This document shows, one piece after another, positions 1 through 8,296 of a stretch of DNA of 64,000 nt. The notes beneath the pieces were generated by a model. The model did not search any database, was not told the origin of the DNA, and worked only from the letters and a program-made list of their open reading frames with translations. Source of the DNA: Polaribacter sp. NJDZ03 (lineage in GTDB: Bacteria; Bacteroidota; Bacteroidia; Flavobacteriales; Flavobacteriaceae); the NCBI RefSeq assembly GCF_019263805.1, contig NZ_CP079195.1:747501-811500 (forward strand). Reading direction: 5' to 3'. Position 1 is the first letter of the stretch, and the number at the start of each line of letters is the position of its first letter. The position numbers were made by a program, and so were the translations under genes.

Positions 1-385
1 TTGCTGCTTTTTCTGCACCTAAGCGTTTTCCGTACCACATTTCTGCTTTAGGATCTTTTTTCTGAACGTATAAAATTTCGTTGTAAGACGCTCCTTTTAT
101 ATTTGTTTGATCTTCTGAAAACAATACTAAAACCGCATTTGGTTCTCTATAACCGGTTAAATAATAAAAATTTGGATCTTGATGAAATACATAATCTACA
201 TCATTCGCTCTGTTTCTTATAGGATTTGCAAACACAACAGCTACCGAGTTTTCTGGCATTTTAGAACGCAAAATAGCGCGCCTTTCTTTATGAAATTCTT
301 TTGGTAAATAATCTGTAGGAATTTGTGCCATACTATTTAAAGTAAATAGTAGAAAAGTGACAACTAAAAAGTTAAAAACTTTCAT
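1..385 (-). CDS. Xaa-Pro aminopeptidase (aminopeptidase P), N-terminal part
   Basis: Only the first ~128 codons are inside the window; the gene runs off the left edge. The reverse-strand frame opens at the ATG 385-383 with a signal peptide (MKVFNFLVVTFLLF..., cleavage near SMAQ). The AMP_N domain of the M24B family follows: a segment on avoiding or using 'NPIRNRANDVDYVFHQDPNF' and then the YYLTGYREPNAVL stretch. Family members remove N-terminal residues preceding proline; the metal-binding catalytic domain would lie outside the window. The signal peptide suggests a periplasmic enzyme, as is common for one of several copies in Flavobacteriaceae. Family assignment is good; the exact substrate is not knowable from this part. 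Confidence 0.85.
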   Translation of the reverse strand, partial: MKVFNFLVVTFLLFTLNSMAQIPTDYLPKEFHKERRAILRSKMPENSVAVVFANPIRNRANDVDYVFHQDPNFYYLTGYREPNAVLVLFSEDQTNIKGASYNEILYVQKKDPKAEMWYGKRLGAEKAA

Positions 386-516
386 AAAAGTAGATTTTTA
401 TAGAGAATTTCAAAAGTAACATTTATTATTTTCTAGTTAAAAATATTAACAAACTATTAGTGATTGATAATTCCATTTTTTTCAATAAATTAGCTGAAAT
501 TTTAAGAAATCTATAC

Positions 517-1602
517 ATGAAAAATATTGCATTAAATAATATTCACGTTGCTTTAGGTGCTAAAATGGTTCCTTTTGCGGGCTACAACATGCCTGTACAA
601 TACGAAGGAGTTACGGCAGAACATTTAACAGTTAGAGAGTCTGTTGGTGTTTTTGACGTGAGCCATATGGGAGAATTTTTGGTTGAAGGAGAAAATGCAT
701 TGTCTTTAATACAGAAAGTTACGTCTAACGATGCTTCTAAACTAGAAATTGGAGATGCACAATACAGCTGTTTCCCTAATGAAGACAACGGAATTGTAGA
801 TGATTTAATTTGTTATAAAATTAAAGAAAACACGTATTTATTAGTAGTAAATGCTTCTAATATTGAAAAAGATTGGAACTGGATTTCTAAATACAATGAA
901 GAATTTAATGCTGATTTAAAAGATTTATCTGAAGGTTATTCTTTATTAGCGATACAAGGTCCTAAAGCTATTGAAGCAATGCAATCTATAACTTCTGTAG
1001 ATTTAGCAAGCATTCCTTTTTATAAATTTAAAATTGGTGATTTTGCGGGAATTAACAATGTAATTATTTCTGCAACTGGGTATACTGGTTCTGGCGGATT
1101 TGAAATTTACTGTAAAAATGAAGAGGCAACTCAAATTTGGAACAAAGTTTTTGAAGCTGGAGCAGATTTTGGAATTAAACCTATTGGTTTAGCGGCAAGA
1201 GATACTTTGCGTTTAGAAATGGGATATTGTTTATACGGAAATGATATTAATGACACAACATCGCCAATTGAAGCTGGATTAAGCTGGATTACTAAATTTA
1301 CTAAAGATTTTGTAAATGCAGAAGCTTTAGCAAAAGAAAAAGAACACAAACCAGAGAGAAGATTGGTTGCTTTTGAATTGGACGAAAGAGGAATACCAAG
1401 ACATGGGTATGACATTGTAGATGGTAGCGGAAACGTAATTGGAGAAGTTACTTCTGGTACAATGAGCCCTTGTTTACAAAAAGGAATTGGAATGGGGTAT
1501 GTACCAAGAATTTTATCGAAAGCAGGTACACAAATTCATATTCAGGTTCGTAAAAAAGCGATTCCTGCAACGATTGTAAAATTGCCTTTTTACAAAGGAT
1601 AA
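517..1602 (+). CDS. gcvT: Glycine cleavage system T protein (aminomethyltransferase)
   Basis: A 361-residue protein, the usual length for GcvT. It transfers the aminomethyl carbon from lipoyl-H protein to tetrahydrofolate, releasing ammonia, in the cytosol. It opens with the family start ([27 protein letters not shown]), followed by DVSHMGEF, the [10 protein letters not shown] segment with the catalytic-type Asp, [13 protein letters not shown] and the C-terminal barrel ([12 protein letters not shown]). I chose the ATG at 517 because the 19 codons upstream in frame carry no family sequence. No gcvH or gcvP lies beside it, so the system is dispersed as is usual in Flavobacteriia. No glycine riboswitch was recognised upstream. 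Confidence 0.97.
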   Translation: MKNIALNNIHVALGAKMVPFAGYNMPVQYEGVTAEHLTVRESVGVFDVSHMGEFLVEGENALSLIQKVTSNDASKLEIGDAQYSCFPNEDNGIVDDLICYKIKENTYLLVVNASNIEKDWNWISKYNEEFNADLKDLSEGYSLLAIQGPKAIEAMQSITSVDLASIPFYKFKIGDFAGINNVIISATGYTGSGGFEIYCKNEEATQIWNKVFEAGADFGIKPIGLAARDTLRLEMGYCLYGNDINDTTSPIEAGLSWITKFTKDFVNAEALAKEKEHKPERRLVAFELDERGIPRHGYDIVDGSGNVIGEVTSGTMSPCLQKGIGMGYVPRILSKAGTQIHIQVRKKAIPATIVKLPFYKG

Positions 1603-1679
1603 CATAAAATAATATGTCCGTTTGAGTGCCGTTGATAACTTTATAATCAATAAAAAATTCAATTGCACTCAAGCAGAAA

Positions 1680-1713
1680 AATAGTTGTCTTTTATAAGAC
1701 AACTATTTTTTTA
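1680..1713 (+). terminator. Rho-independent terminator after gcvT
   Basis: Perfect 12-bp stem AATAGTTGTCTT (1680-1691) and AAGACAACTATT (1696-1707) with loop TTAT, followed by a T-run. It separates gcvT from the reductase gene. Just upstream, TTGAGTGC (1622-1629) and GCACTCAA (1665-1672) form a second, widely spaced inverted repeat of unknown role. Confidence 0.85.
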
Positions 1714-1746
1714 TTAAATCACCTTTTGAAATTTCATCAAAAAAAT

Positions 1747-2862
1747 ATGAATTGTTTATTAACTGGAGGAACCGGAATTGTTGGAAGTCATATTATTTTT
1801 GAATGGTTGCACAAAGCTATCGTTGAAAAAACTGTAAATCATCTTTTTGTGGTGATAAGAGCGAATGAAAAATCTGCTGAACAAAGATTATTAGCTGTTT
1901 TACAAGATGCCTCTCGTCCAAGTTTTTTAAATAATTTCACTATTGAATCTTGTCTAGAAAAAATTACAATAATCTCGCATGATTTAGGAAGCATTAGCAA
2001 AGAAATTTTAGAAAAATATAATTTTGATACTATAATCCATTGTGCTGGTTCTACAAACTTATCTAGCACAAGTGATTCTAAAAAGACAGTTCATTCCCAA
2101 AATTATTTAGTAACTAAGCAACTTTTAGAGCAGTTACCAGAGCGTGTAACTCGTTTTTTATACATTAGTACAGCCTATTCTTTTGGCATACAAGATGAAA
2201 AAGTAAATGATGCTATTGAAAACTATACGGTTAGCAATTTTAGAAATCCGTATGAGCAATCTAAATATGAAAGTGAACGATTTGTAAAAGAAACATGTAA
2301 GCAAAAAAATATAAATTCTCAGATTTTAAGGCCTAGTATTATTTGTGGTCGTTTAATTGATAAACCTTTTTACGAAACACCAAAATATGATGTTTTCTAT
2401 TCTTGGGCCATCTTTTTAGCAAAGTATGCAACCAAATCTAAAGATGCTTTTAGAATTTGGATTGATACAAAAAGTGGTTTAAATATTGTGCCTGTAGATT
2501 TTGTTTCGAAAGCAATTTTATATGCTTTTTTAAATCCAAAAATAAAAGAATTGAATATCGTAAACCCTACACAGATTTTACACAAAGAATATGTTGGTGA
2601 TGTTTTAGAGTCTTTTGATGTTAATTCTTATGAATATGTAACCGAAAAGCCAGAGAACTTAAATACTTTTGAAACGCTGTATTACAAAACCATTGGCGAT
2701 ATTTTTGAAAACTATATTTCTATCCCAGATTTACAGTTTAAAACTGATCAAATTTTAAAACTCATTCAGCAATTAAAATTAGAAAACACATTAGGTGTTC
2801 ATGAAAATTTTATGAACTTGATTAATTTTTCTGTTGAAAAAAAGTTTAGAAAGAGTTATTAA
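1747..2862 (+). CDS. SDR-family NAD(P)-binding reductase (NAD_binding_4 / male-sterility type)
   Basis: 371 residues from the ATG at 1747; an earlier TTG in the same frame would begin inside the upstream terminator, so I rejected it. The protein starts directly with a Rossmann dinucleotide motif (TGGTGIVG, residues 6-13) and has an extended-SDR active-site pair Y169/K173 (YEQSK) after the STAYSFG serine/threonine strand. The layout resembles the reductase domain of thioester reductases and fatty acyl-CoA reductases (NAD_binding_4). The substrate is not predictable from this sequence. It sits alone between a terminator and the YdjM-like gene, with a 25-bp gap to the latter, so they may be cotranscribed. 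Confidence 0.8.
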   Translation: MNCLLTGGTGIVGSHIIFEWLHKAIVEKTVNHLFVVIRANEKSAEQRLLAVLQDASRPSFLNNFTIESCLEKITIISHDLGSISKEILEKYNFDTIIHCAGSTNLSSTSDSKKTVHSQNYLVTKQLLEQLPERVTRFLYISTAYSFGIQDEKVNDAIENYTVSNFRNPYEQSKYESERFVKETCKQKNINSQILRPSIICGRLIDKPFYETPKYDVFYSWAIFLAKYATKSKDAFRIWIDTKSGLNIVPVDFVSKAILYAFLNPKIKELNIVNPTQILHKEYVGDVLESFDVNSYEYVTEKPENLNTFETLYYKTIGDIFENYISIPDLQFKTDQILKLIQQLKLENTLGVHENFMNLINFSVEKKFRKSY

Positions 2863-2887
2863 TTTACACTAAAAACATTTTAAAATA

Positions 2888-3886
2888 TTGGATTCATTAA
2901 CACAAATAATTTTAGGTGCAGCCGTTGGAGAAGCTGTTTTAGGTAAAAAAATTGGTAACAAAGCCATGTTGTATGGTGCCATTGCAGGTACAATTCCAGA
3001 TTTAGATGTACTTTCTGCATTCTTTACAGATTCCGTTACTGCCTTAGAAATGCATAGAGGTTTTACACATTCTATTTTATTTTCGGTTGTCTTCGCTCCT
3101 ATTTTTGCATTTATTGTTACCCGGTATGAAAAATTTAAAAACCTTAAAAGTTGGTCTTGGCTTTTCTTTTGGGCTTTTATAACACACCCTATTTTAGATG
3201 CACAAACTACCTGGGGAACGCAACTTTTTTGGCCCTTAGATATTCGCTTAGCTTTTAAAAATGTTTTTGTAATTGATCCTTTATATACAATTCCGTTTTT
3301 GGTGCTTTTAGTTTTGGCTATGCTTCAAAAAAAGGAGACCAAAAAAAGACGTTATTATAATAATTTAGGGCTTATTATTAGTAGTTCTTATTTAGTACTT
3401 ACCATGGTTTTAAAAGGTATTTCCTATCAAACATTCACTAAAGAATTGGCTACTCAGAACATTCAATACAAAGAAATTGAAACAAAACCTTCGCCTTTAA
3501 ATAGCATTTTATGGACTGCAAATGTGGAGAAAGAGAATGAATATTTAATTGGGCATTCTTCTTTTTTTGATAAAAATCCGATTCAGTTTTATCACTATCC
3601 TAAAAATCATGAATTATTAGGCAATTTAATACAGCAGCCAAAAGTACAACGTATGATTGCTATCTCTAAAGGTTGGTATACCATTAATAAAAAAGATGAC
3701 ACCCTGTATTTTAATGATTTACGTTTTGGCACATTAAGTATAAAACCAAATGCTGAAAATTTCGTTTTTAAATATAAAATTGAAGTTGATGCCAATGGAG
3801 TACCCTTTTTTATTGAAGAACCCAAAGAAAAAAATGATGCTAAAAAATTGATTTCTGAATTGTGGGAAAGAATTAAAGGGAATTAA
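2888..3886 (+). CDS. Membrane-bound metal-dependent hydrolase, YdjM/DUF457-like
   Basis: 332 residues with a TTG start; the family normally begins MDSLTQI, exactly as here, and no ATG exists near that point. Conserved putative metal ligands are visible: D38/D40 (PDLD), H56-R57...H61 (MHRGFTH) and H100...D104 (THPILDAQT). Hydrophobic segments around 60-78, 88-105 and 130-146 place it in the inner membrane, with a more polar C-terminal third. The YdjM family is called 'inner membrane metal-dependent hydrolase' by annotation; the reaction is unknown. Family call is strong, function weak. Confidence 0.85.
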   Translation: MDSLTQIILGAAVGEAVLGKKIGNKAMLYGAIAGTIPDLDVLSAFFTDSVTALEMHRGFTHSILFSVVFAPIFAFIVTRYEKFKNLKSWSWLFFWAFITHPILDAQTTWGTQLFWPLDIRLAFKNVFVIDPLYTIPFLVLLVLAMLQKKETKKRRYYNNLGLIISSSYLVLTMVLKGISYQTFTKELATQNIQYKEIETKPSPLNSILWTANVEKENEYLIGHSSFFDKNPIQFYHYPKNHELLGNLIQQPKVQRMIAISKGWYTINKKDDTLYFNDLRFGTLSIKPNAENFVFKYKIEVDANGVPFFIEEPKEKNDAKKLISELWERIKGN

Positions 3887-4018
3887 ACTCAGTATTTTTT
3901 CAATTTGAAATTTTAACTCAAAAAAGCTAATTTAGCATACTTCAGATTAAAGGCATGAATATTGATTTGTATCAGAATTAATATTTTAAGAAATTTGAAA
4001 CCAAGAACAAACTATCTT

Positions 4019-5212
4019 ATGAGAAAATTACTGACAATTATTATCCTTATTTCAACATCAATTGTAAGCGGACAAAACAATAAAGACTCTTTAAACGTAA
4101 TTTATAAAAACTACTTTGAACTTTTAAAAACAAAAGAAAAATTAGATACCATAGTTCTTAAAGTTAATAACTTTGAAGAATTAATGAAGTCTAATAACCA
4201 AATTATTAAAGAACTTTCTGATGCAGAACTTTTTGGTTTAAAGAAACAATTAGAACAACGAAGAAAGAAAATAATAAATACTACAGAATTTGTTTTTGCC
4301 TCAAACGCTAGTTTAAATGCTATAAAACAATTAGATGCAACTAGTGATTATCTTACCCAAATTTCTAGCCTTAACAATCCAGATAATTCAGATTTAGGGT
4401 TTTCATTATCCGAAGAAATTGCAGAAATTTTAGAAAATAAAATCATAAAAGGAAATAAAAAGATAAATGGAGTTAAAAAATCTAAATTCTTACTTTTTGT
4501 AGATAATATTATTAAATCGCCATTAACTCAAGAAATTTCAAGTGCGATACCTGTGGTTAGTTCTATAAAATCTGTAGTAGAATTGGTGATGGGAAATGCA
4601 CTTAGAGGAAATGATGTTTCTATAGATGATGTTATTGATTTAAAAAAATCTTTAAGTTCATATTTGGTACATTATGAAGGTTTGGCTAAATCACAAACAG
4701 AATTTGAACAAAACCTTGGTAATTTAGACATTAGAAAAGAAGGTTTGGTTTTATTGCTAACACAATACACAACAGAACGCTCTAATACACTAAACCCTAA
4801 TTCTATCTCTGAACAAGATAAAAAATTAACCTTAACAAAGGTAATTAACAAACACTACACCAAGGGTATTATACAACAAAGTGTCGATAAAATAATTAGT
4901 TCAAAACCATTAGATTACAACAATCACTTAACAAACAGAAACTTAATGTACCCTACTTATGCTTTAAACCAAGCAAAATTTATACGAGATGAAGTAGAGT
5001 CTTTGAGTAAAGAATATATCTCTATTTTTACAACCTATCAATCTGCTTTAAAGCAAGTTTTAGAAAAAAGTAAAGTAATTGGAGACAAAAATAAAATTAA
5101 CAATAAAATAGCAGAATTAGAAACTAAACTTTTGGCGGTTCAGGTTGCCTTTGATGATAATTTAAATATCTACAGTTTAAATAGTAAGTTTAATGCTTTA
5201 ATGGAATATTAA
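4019..5212 (+). CDS. Secreted helical protein of unknown function
   Basis: 397 residues from the ATG at 4019, which places a clean signal peptide at the N-terminus (MRKLLTIIILISTSIVSGQ). The mature part is rich in Lys, Glu, Leu and Asn with long predicted helices; residues ~25-80 and ~340-395 look like coiled coils (heptad-like Leu/Ile spacing, e.g. KINNKIAELETKLLAVQ). I recognise no enzyme motif or named domain. The upstream in-frame extension to 3962 has no protein-like character. It stands alone: 130 bp from the preceding stop and 150 bp before the next gene. Probably periplasmic; function unknown. Confidence 0.75.
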   Translation: MRKLLTIIILISTSIVSGQNNKDSLNVIYKNYFELLKTKEKLDTIVLKVNNFEELMKSNNQIIKELSDAELFGLKKQLEQRRKKIINTTEFVFASNASLNAIKQLDATSDYLTQISSLNNPDNSDLGFSLSEEIAEILENKIIKGNKKINGVKKSKFLLFVDNIIKSPLTQEISSAIPVVSSIKSVVELVMGNALRGNDVSIDDVIDLKKSLSSYLVHYEGLAKSQTEFEQNLGNLDIRKEGLVLLLTQYTTERSNTLNPNSISEQDKKLTLTKVINKHYTKGIIQQSVDKIISSKPLDYNNHLTNRNLMYPTYALNQAKFIRDEVESLSKEYISIFTTYQSALKQVLEKSKVIGDKNKINNKIAELETKLLAVQVAFDDNLNIYSLNSKFNALMEY

Positions 5213-5296
5213 ACGCTAATAAAACTTTAGAAACAATCATCCTTCAAACCTTGTAATTTTTCTTTAGGATAAAAAAATACAATATCTTTACAACGC

Positions 5297-5323
5297 AATT
5301 ACGCTTATATTTTTAGCGTAATT
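5297..5323. promoter_or_regulatory. Inverted repeat upstream of the YkgJ-family gene
   Basis: Perfect 9-bp arms AATTACGCT (5297-5305) and AGCGTAATT (5315-5323) with a 9-nt AT spacer. No T-run follows in either direction, so an operator is at least as likely as a terminator. It lies 42 bp before the next start codon. Confidence 0.4.
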
Positions 5324-5365
5324 ACATCTGCAAATAACTCAATTATTATAAACGATTTCCAAATA

Positions 5366-6232
5366 ATGCAAACTACAAAACTAAGCAAAGAAAGTATATT
5401 ACCACTCACCTGCTCACGATCTGGAACCTGCTGTTTTGGTAAAGCTGTAATGTTAAACCCTTGGGAGTTGTATCGTTTTAGTAAAGAGAAAAATGTAAGT
5501 CAGAGAGTTTTTAGAGATTTATATACAGATTTTGGAGGTATTCGATTAACTTTTAACGGAAAACCCGATAAAAAAGGACAAAATGCGTGTAGTCAATATA
5601 TAGATAATCATGGTTGTAGCGTGCATCAAGGTCGTCCGTTGGCATGTCGTTTATACCCATTAGGTCGTCAAATTCAATTTGAAAAAGCACATTATATTTT
5701 TGAAGGACCACAATTTCCATGTTTAACAGATTGTGCAGAAGTTTTAGATTTACCAAAAATGAGTGTTGGTAATTATCTAAAAGGACAAGGTGCAGCACCT
5801 TTTGAAAAAGCACAAGATGCATATTTAGATGTAATGCAAAACATTGCCGATATTGCTTTTGAATTGTTATTAGATAGTGGTTTATCCGCCTCTGGCGATA
5901 CAAAAACATTAACTTTGTGGAGAGAAATGGGCAATGAACTTCCCGAATTATTGGCAGAAAGAATAGGTGCAGATTGGATAGATTCTTTAATGATTCCAGA
6001 AATAACGGATGTTATTGATAACCCTGTTGATTTTGCTAAAAAACATAGTGATTTATTGCTATTAAAAGCACAAGAAGAATTTGGTAATTTACAAACACTT
6101 AACGAAGTACATAAAGCTGCTGTTTTACTTATGGGTGTTGCTTTACATTTATCTAGAGGTTTGGGCGCAGATACCAAAGGAATTGCAGAACTTTGGGTAG
6201 AAACAGCAAAGAGCAATGGTGCAAAAGAATAA
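5366..6232 (+). CDS. YkgJ-family cysteine cluster protein (putative Zn/Fe-S chelating domain)
   Basis: 288 residues. The N-terminal half has the cysteine pattern of the YkgJ/UPF0153 family: C16, C22 and C23 (CSRSGTCCFG), then CSQY, HGCSVHQGRPLACRLYPLG and a further CLTDC. The R-P-L-x-C-R-x-Y-P core is the family signature. The family is annotated as an iron-sulfur or zinc chelating oxidoreductase-like domain with no established reaction. The C-terminal ~150 residues are helical and carry no motif I recognise. Cytoplasmic (no signal peptide). Single gene with an inverted repeat in front. Confidence 0.85.
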   Translation: MQTTKLSKESILPLTCSRSGTCCFGKAVMLNPWELYRFSKEKNVSQRVFRDLYTDFGGIRLTFNGKPDKKGQNACSQYIDNHGCSVHQGRPLACRLYPLGRQIQFEKAHYIFEGPQFPCLTDCAEVLDLPKMSVGNYLKGQGAAPFEKAQDAYLDVMQNIADIAFELLLDSGLSASGDTKTLTLWREMGNELPELLAERIGADWIDSLMIPEITDVIDNPVDFAKKHSDLLLLKAQEEFGNLQTLNEVHKAAVLLMGVALHLSRGLGADTKGIAELWVETAKSNGAKE

Positions 6233-6344
6233 TATTTTAGAGCTTAAAAAAAGATTTTATTTTTATTTCAAAAAAATGTAAGGTTTCTATTTTTAACAGA
6301 CTATTAATTATCAAAAACTAAATTGAATCAATTTAAAACATCAA

Positions 6345-7139
6345 ATGAAAAAAACAATTATTACATTATTTGCAAGTTTACTACTTATTGTAAGTTGTAA
6401 AAAAGCACCAGAAGCAACAAAACAAATAGAAGAAAAACCACAACCTGTTGTAGAAAAAACTTTTTCTCAAAAAATAGAAGTAGCTCATAAAAAAGAGGCT
6501 TTTTTAACAAAAGAAGCTGTTCAGTTTGATGCTACCATTGAATTTGGAGGAAATGAAATTTTTAATGCTACAATTACTGTTTCAACAACTTCAGACATTG
6601 CTAAAATTACCTATAAAAATGGTGATGAAATTTATGTAAACAAAGAAAATGTTTTTGTTTCACCTAGTTTATCCGAAAATCCAGGGGTTCGTTTTCATGC
6701 ATATACTTGGAGTTACTTTTTCTTGTTTCCTTATAAATTAAATGATGAAGGAACTAAATGGGATAACAACTTTAAAACAAAAGAAACTACCAACAATTTT
6801 GATATAGCAAAATTAAGTTTTGAAGCAAATATTGGTGACGCTCCAGATGATTGGTACATTGTATATACCGATAAAAAGACACACCTTTTAGAAGATGTTG
6901 CCTACATAGTTACTGCTGGTAAAACAAAAGAAGCTGCAGAAGCAGATCCTCATGCTATTAAATATGAAGATTATAAAATGGTTGATAATATTCCTTTTGC
7001 TACAAACTGGGGATACTACGGTTGGAACATAGAAACAGGTTTATCTGATAAAATAGGTAGTGCAAAAATTACCAACATCCACTTTGTGGAAGGTTTTAGA
7101 AAAGACTTTGCAATACCAGAAAACTATATTAAAAAGTAA
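6345..7139 (+). CDS. Uncharacterised lipoprotein (DUF6503-like)
   Basis: 264 residues with a lipoprotein signal peptide; lipobox LIVSC puts the lipidated cysteine at residue 18. After a Lys/Glu/Pro-rich linker (~20-45) the mature domain contains QFDATIEFGGNE, FHAYTWSYFFLFPYKLNDEG and a beta-rich C-terminus. The arrangement resembles Bacteroidota proteins grouped as DUF6503, which is my best match from memory and not verified. No catalytic motif is visible. Likely periplasm-facing on the inner or outer membrane. It ends in a strong terminator, so it is a single transcription unit separate from the ArsR cluster. Confidence 0.7.
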   Translation: MKKTIITLFASLLLIVSCKKAPEATKQIEEKPQPVVEKTFSQKIEVAHKKEAFLTKEAVQFDATIEFGGNEIFNATITVSTTSDIAKITYKNGDEIYVNKENVFVSPSLSENPGVRFHAYTWSYFFLFPYKLNDEGTKWDNNFKTKETTNNFDIAKLSFEANIGDAPDDWYIVYTDKKTHLLEDVAYIVTAGKTKEAAEADPHAIKYEDYKMVDNIPFATNWGYYGWNIETGLSDKIGSAKITNIHFVEGFRKDFAIPENYIKK

Positions 7140-7162
7140 GCATTCAATTTAAAATATATTAG

Positions 7163-7194
7163 AATCCCATTGAGAAATCAGTGGGATTTTTTTG
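7163..7194 (+). terminator. Rho-independent terminator after the lipoprotein gene
   Basis: Stem AATCCCATTG (7163-7172) with CAGTGGGATT (7179-7188), one G-T pair, loop AGAAAT, then a run of T. It isolates the ArsR cluster downstream. Confidence 0.85.
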
Positions 7195-7220
7195 TTTACT
7201 ACAACTTGCTAAGAAATATT

Positions 7221-7244
7221 AAAACGTGATAAATATCACGTTTT
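7221..7244. promoter_or_regulatory. Upstream inverted repeat in the arsR promoter region
   Basis: Perfect 10-bp arms AAAACGTGAT (7221-7230) and ATCACGTTTT (7235-7244), 4-nt spacer. It lies just upstream of the arsR operator and may be a second regulatory site (another regulator or the -33 region). It lacks a T-run beyond the arm itself, so termination is less likely. Confidence 0.5.
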
Positions 7245-7257
7245 AGCTAATAAACTC

Positions 7258-7273
7258 ATCGTAAATTTACGAT
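7258..7273. promoter_or_regulatory. ArsR operator overlapping the -7 box
   Basis: Perfect 16-bp palindrome ATCGTAAATTTACGAT ending 7 bp before the arsR ATG. Its centre TAAATTTA (7262-7269) fits the Bacteroidota -7 consensus TAnnTTTG in 7 of 8 positions, so bound repressor would block the promoter. Position and symmetry are typical of ArsR/SmtB autoregulation. Confidence 0.75.
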
Positions 7274-7280
7274 AGAGAAT

Positions 7281-7586
7281 ATGAAAAGAAATTTAGAACC
7301 TATCGACTATAAAGAAAACACGGAAGCCTTAGCTAAGTTTGCTAAAGCTTTGGCGCATCCAACACGCATAGCTATAATAAAACATCTCGAAAATCAATCT
7401 TGTTGTTTTACGGGGGATTTAGTGGAAGTTTTTCCTTTGGCTCAATCTACAATTTCTCAACATTTAAAAGAGTTAAAAAATGCAGGTTTAATTCAAGGTG
7501 AATTAAAACCACCGAAAATAAAATATTGTATCAACAAAGAGAATTGGAGCATTGCAAAATCATTGTTTCAACAATTTTTTGAGTGA
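7281..7586 (+). CDS. ArsR/SmtB-family metal(loid)-responsive repressor
   Basis: 101 residues, standard ArsR length. Winged HTH: KALAHPTRIAIIKHL (22-36), recognition helix QSTISQHLKELKNAGLI (55-71), then the wing (GELKPPKIKYC). The alpha-3-type sensor position has C41 and C42 (SCCFTGDL), with C83 in the wing, consistent with thiophilic metal(loid) sensing such as As(III)/Sb(III) or Cd/Pb; which one cannot be told. It is first in a same-strand cluster with a thioredoxin, an OsmC protein, a permease and a CDF exporter, and has a perfect operator over its own promoter. Expected to be autorepressed and released by metal binding. Confidence 0.92.
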   Translation: MKRNLEPIDYKENTEALAKFAKALAHPTRIAIIKHLENQSCCFTGDLVEVFPLAQSTISQHLKELKNAGLIQGELKPPKIKYCINKENWSIAKSLFQQFFE

Positions 7587-7604
7587 TATTTTTTTAATAA
7601 CCAC

Positions 7605-7620
7605 ATCGCCTATTGGCGAT
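7605..7620. promoter_or_regulatory. Second ArsR-like operator between arsR and the thioredoxin gene
   Basis: 16-bp palindrome-like site with arms ATCGCC (7605-7610) and GGCGAT (7615-7620). Length and outer half-sites (ATCG...CGAT) equal those of the operator at 7258-7273. It could be a weaker operator or a small processing hairpin. Confidence 0.45.
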
Positions 7621-7637
7621 AAACAAGTATAAATATT

Positions 7638-7874
7638 ATGAGTAAAATAATTAAAGTTTTAGGTACAGGTTGTCCGAAATGTAAATCTATGACAGCAGTA
7701 GTTCAAGAAGTAGTTTCAGAAAACAACATAGACGCCACTATTGAAAAAGTGGAAGATATCATGAAAATTATGGAGTTTAATGTAATGAGTACACCTGCTT
7801 TGGTAATTGATGATGTAGTTACCATTAAAGGACGAATCCCCTCTAAAGAAGAAGTATTGGCACTCTTAAACTAA
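7638..7874 (+). CDS. Small thioredoxin-family protein (mini-thioredoxin, TM0996-like)
   Basis: 78 residues, typical of the redox-active disulfide protein 2 / TM0996 group. Redox motif CPKC at C12-C15 on the first strand-helix turn, and the cis-Pro region MSTPALVID at ~55-63. Cytoplasmic. Members of this group are repeatedly found beside ArsR and YraQ/ArsP-type permeases, where a role in reducing a thiol or metalloid intermediate is assumed. It is 52 bp after arsR and 15 bp before the OsmC gene, so cotranscription is likely. Confidence 0.9.
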   Translation: MSKIIKVLGTGCPKCKSMTAVVQEVVSENNIDATIEKVEDIMKIMEFNVMSTPALVIDDVVTIKGRIPSKEEVLALLN

Positions 7875-7888
7875 TTAAATCTCACATT

Positions 7889-8296
7889 ATGAATTATCAA
7901 ATTAAAGCCTCTTCCATTTCAAATGAAGATGCTGTTATTCATATAAAAGAATCGAATATTGATTTTGGTACAACTTCTAAAACTGCCGAAACTTTACCTA
8001 ATCCAGCAGAACTATTCTTAGGTTCATTTGCTGCTTGCATGTTAAAAAATGTAGAACGTTTTTCGAGAATGATGAAATTTACGTATTCTAAAGCTACGTT
8101 GGAAGTAAGTGCCACTCGACTAGAAAATCCGCCAAGGATGGACAATATTATATACCATTTAACCATCTACAGCAACGACAAAAAACTGAATACAGATTTA
8201 CTTAAAAAAAACATAGAAAAATTTGGAACTATTTACAATACCATAAAATTGGCTTGTAATATTTCTGGTACACTAAAAACAATAGAAAATGTTTGA
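7889..8296 (+). CDS. OsmC/Ohr-family peroxiredoxin-like protein
   Basis: 135 residues, typical OsmC length. The two family cysteines are C50 (GSFAACMLKN, start of the long helix) and C123 (KLACNISG). The preceding NPAELFLGS segment is also an OsmC signature. OsmC and Ohr reduce organic hydroperoxides through these cysteines; close relatives of this short type are often of unknown substrate. Its last 8 bases overlap the permease start, so translation is probably coupled. An OsmC in an ArsR/permease cluster suggests handling of thiol-reactive metal(loid) or oxidative damage caused by it. Confidence 0.88.
   Translation: MNYQIKASSISNEDAVIHIKESNIDFGTTSKTAETLPNPAELFLGSFAACMLKNVERFSRMMKFTYSKATLEVSATRLENPPRMDNIIYHLTIYSNDKKLNTDLLKKNIEKFGTIYNTIKLACNISGTLKTIENV

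Noticed and set aside
386..516. Glycine riboswitch before gcvT
   Set aside because: The leader is AT-rich and I see no conserved aptamer sequence.
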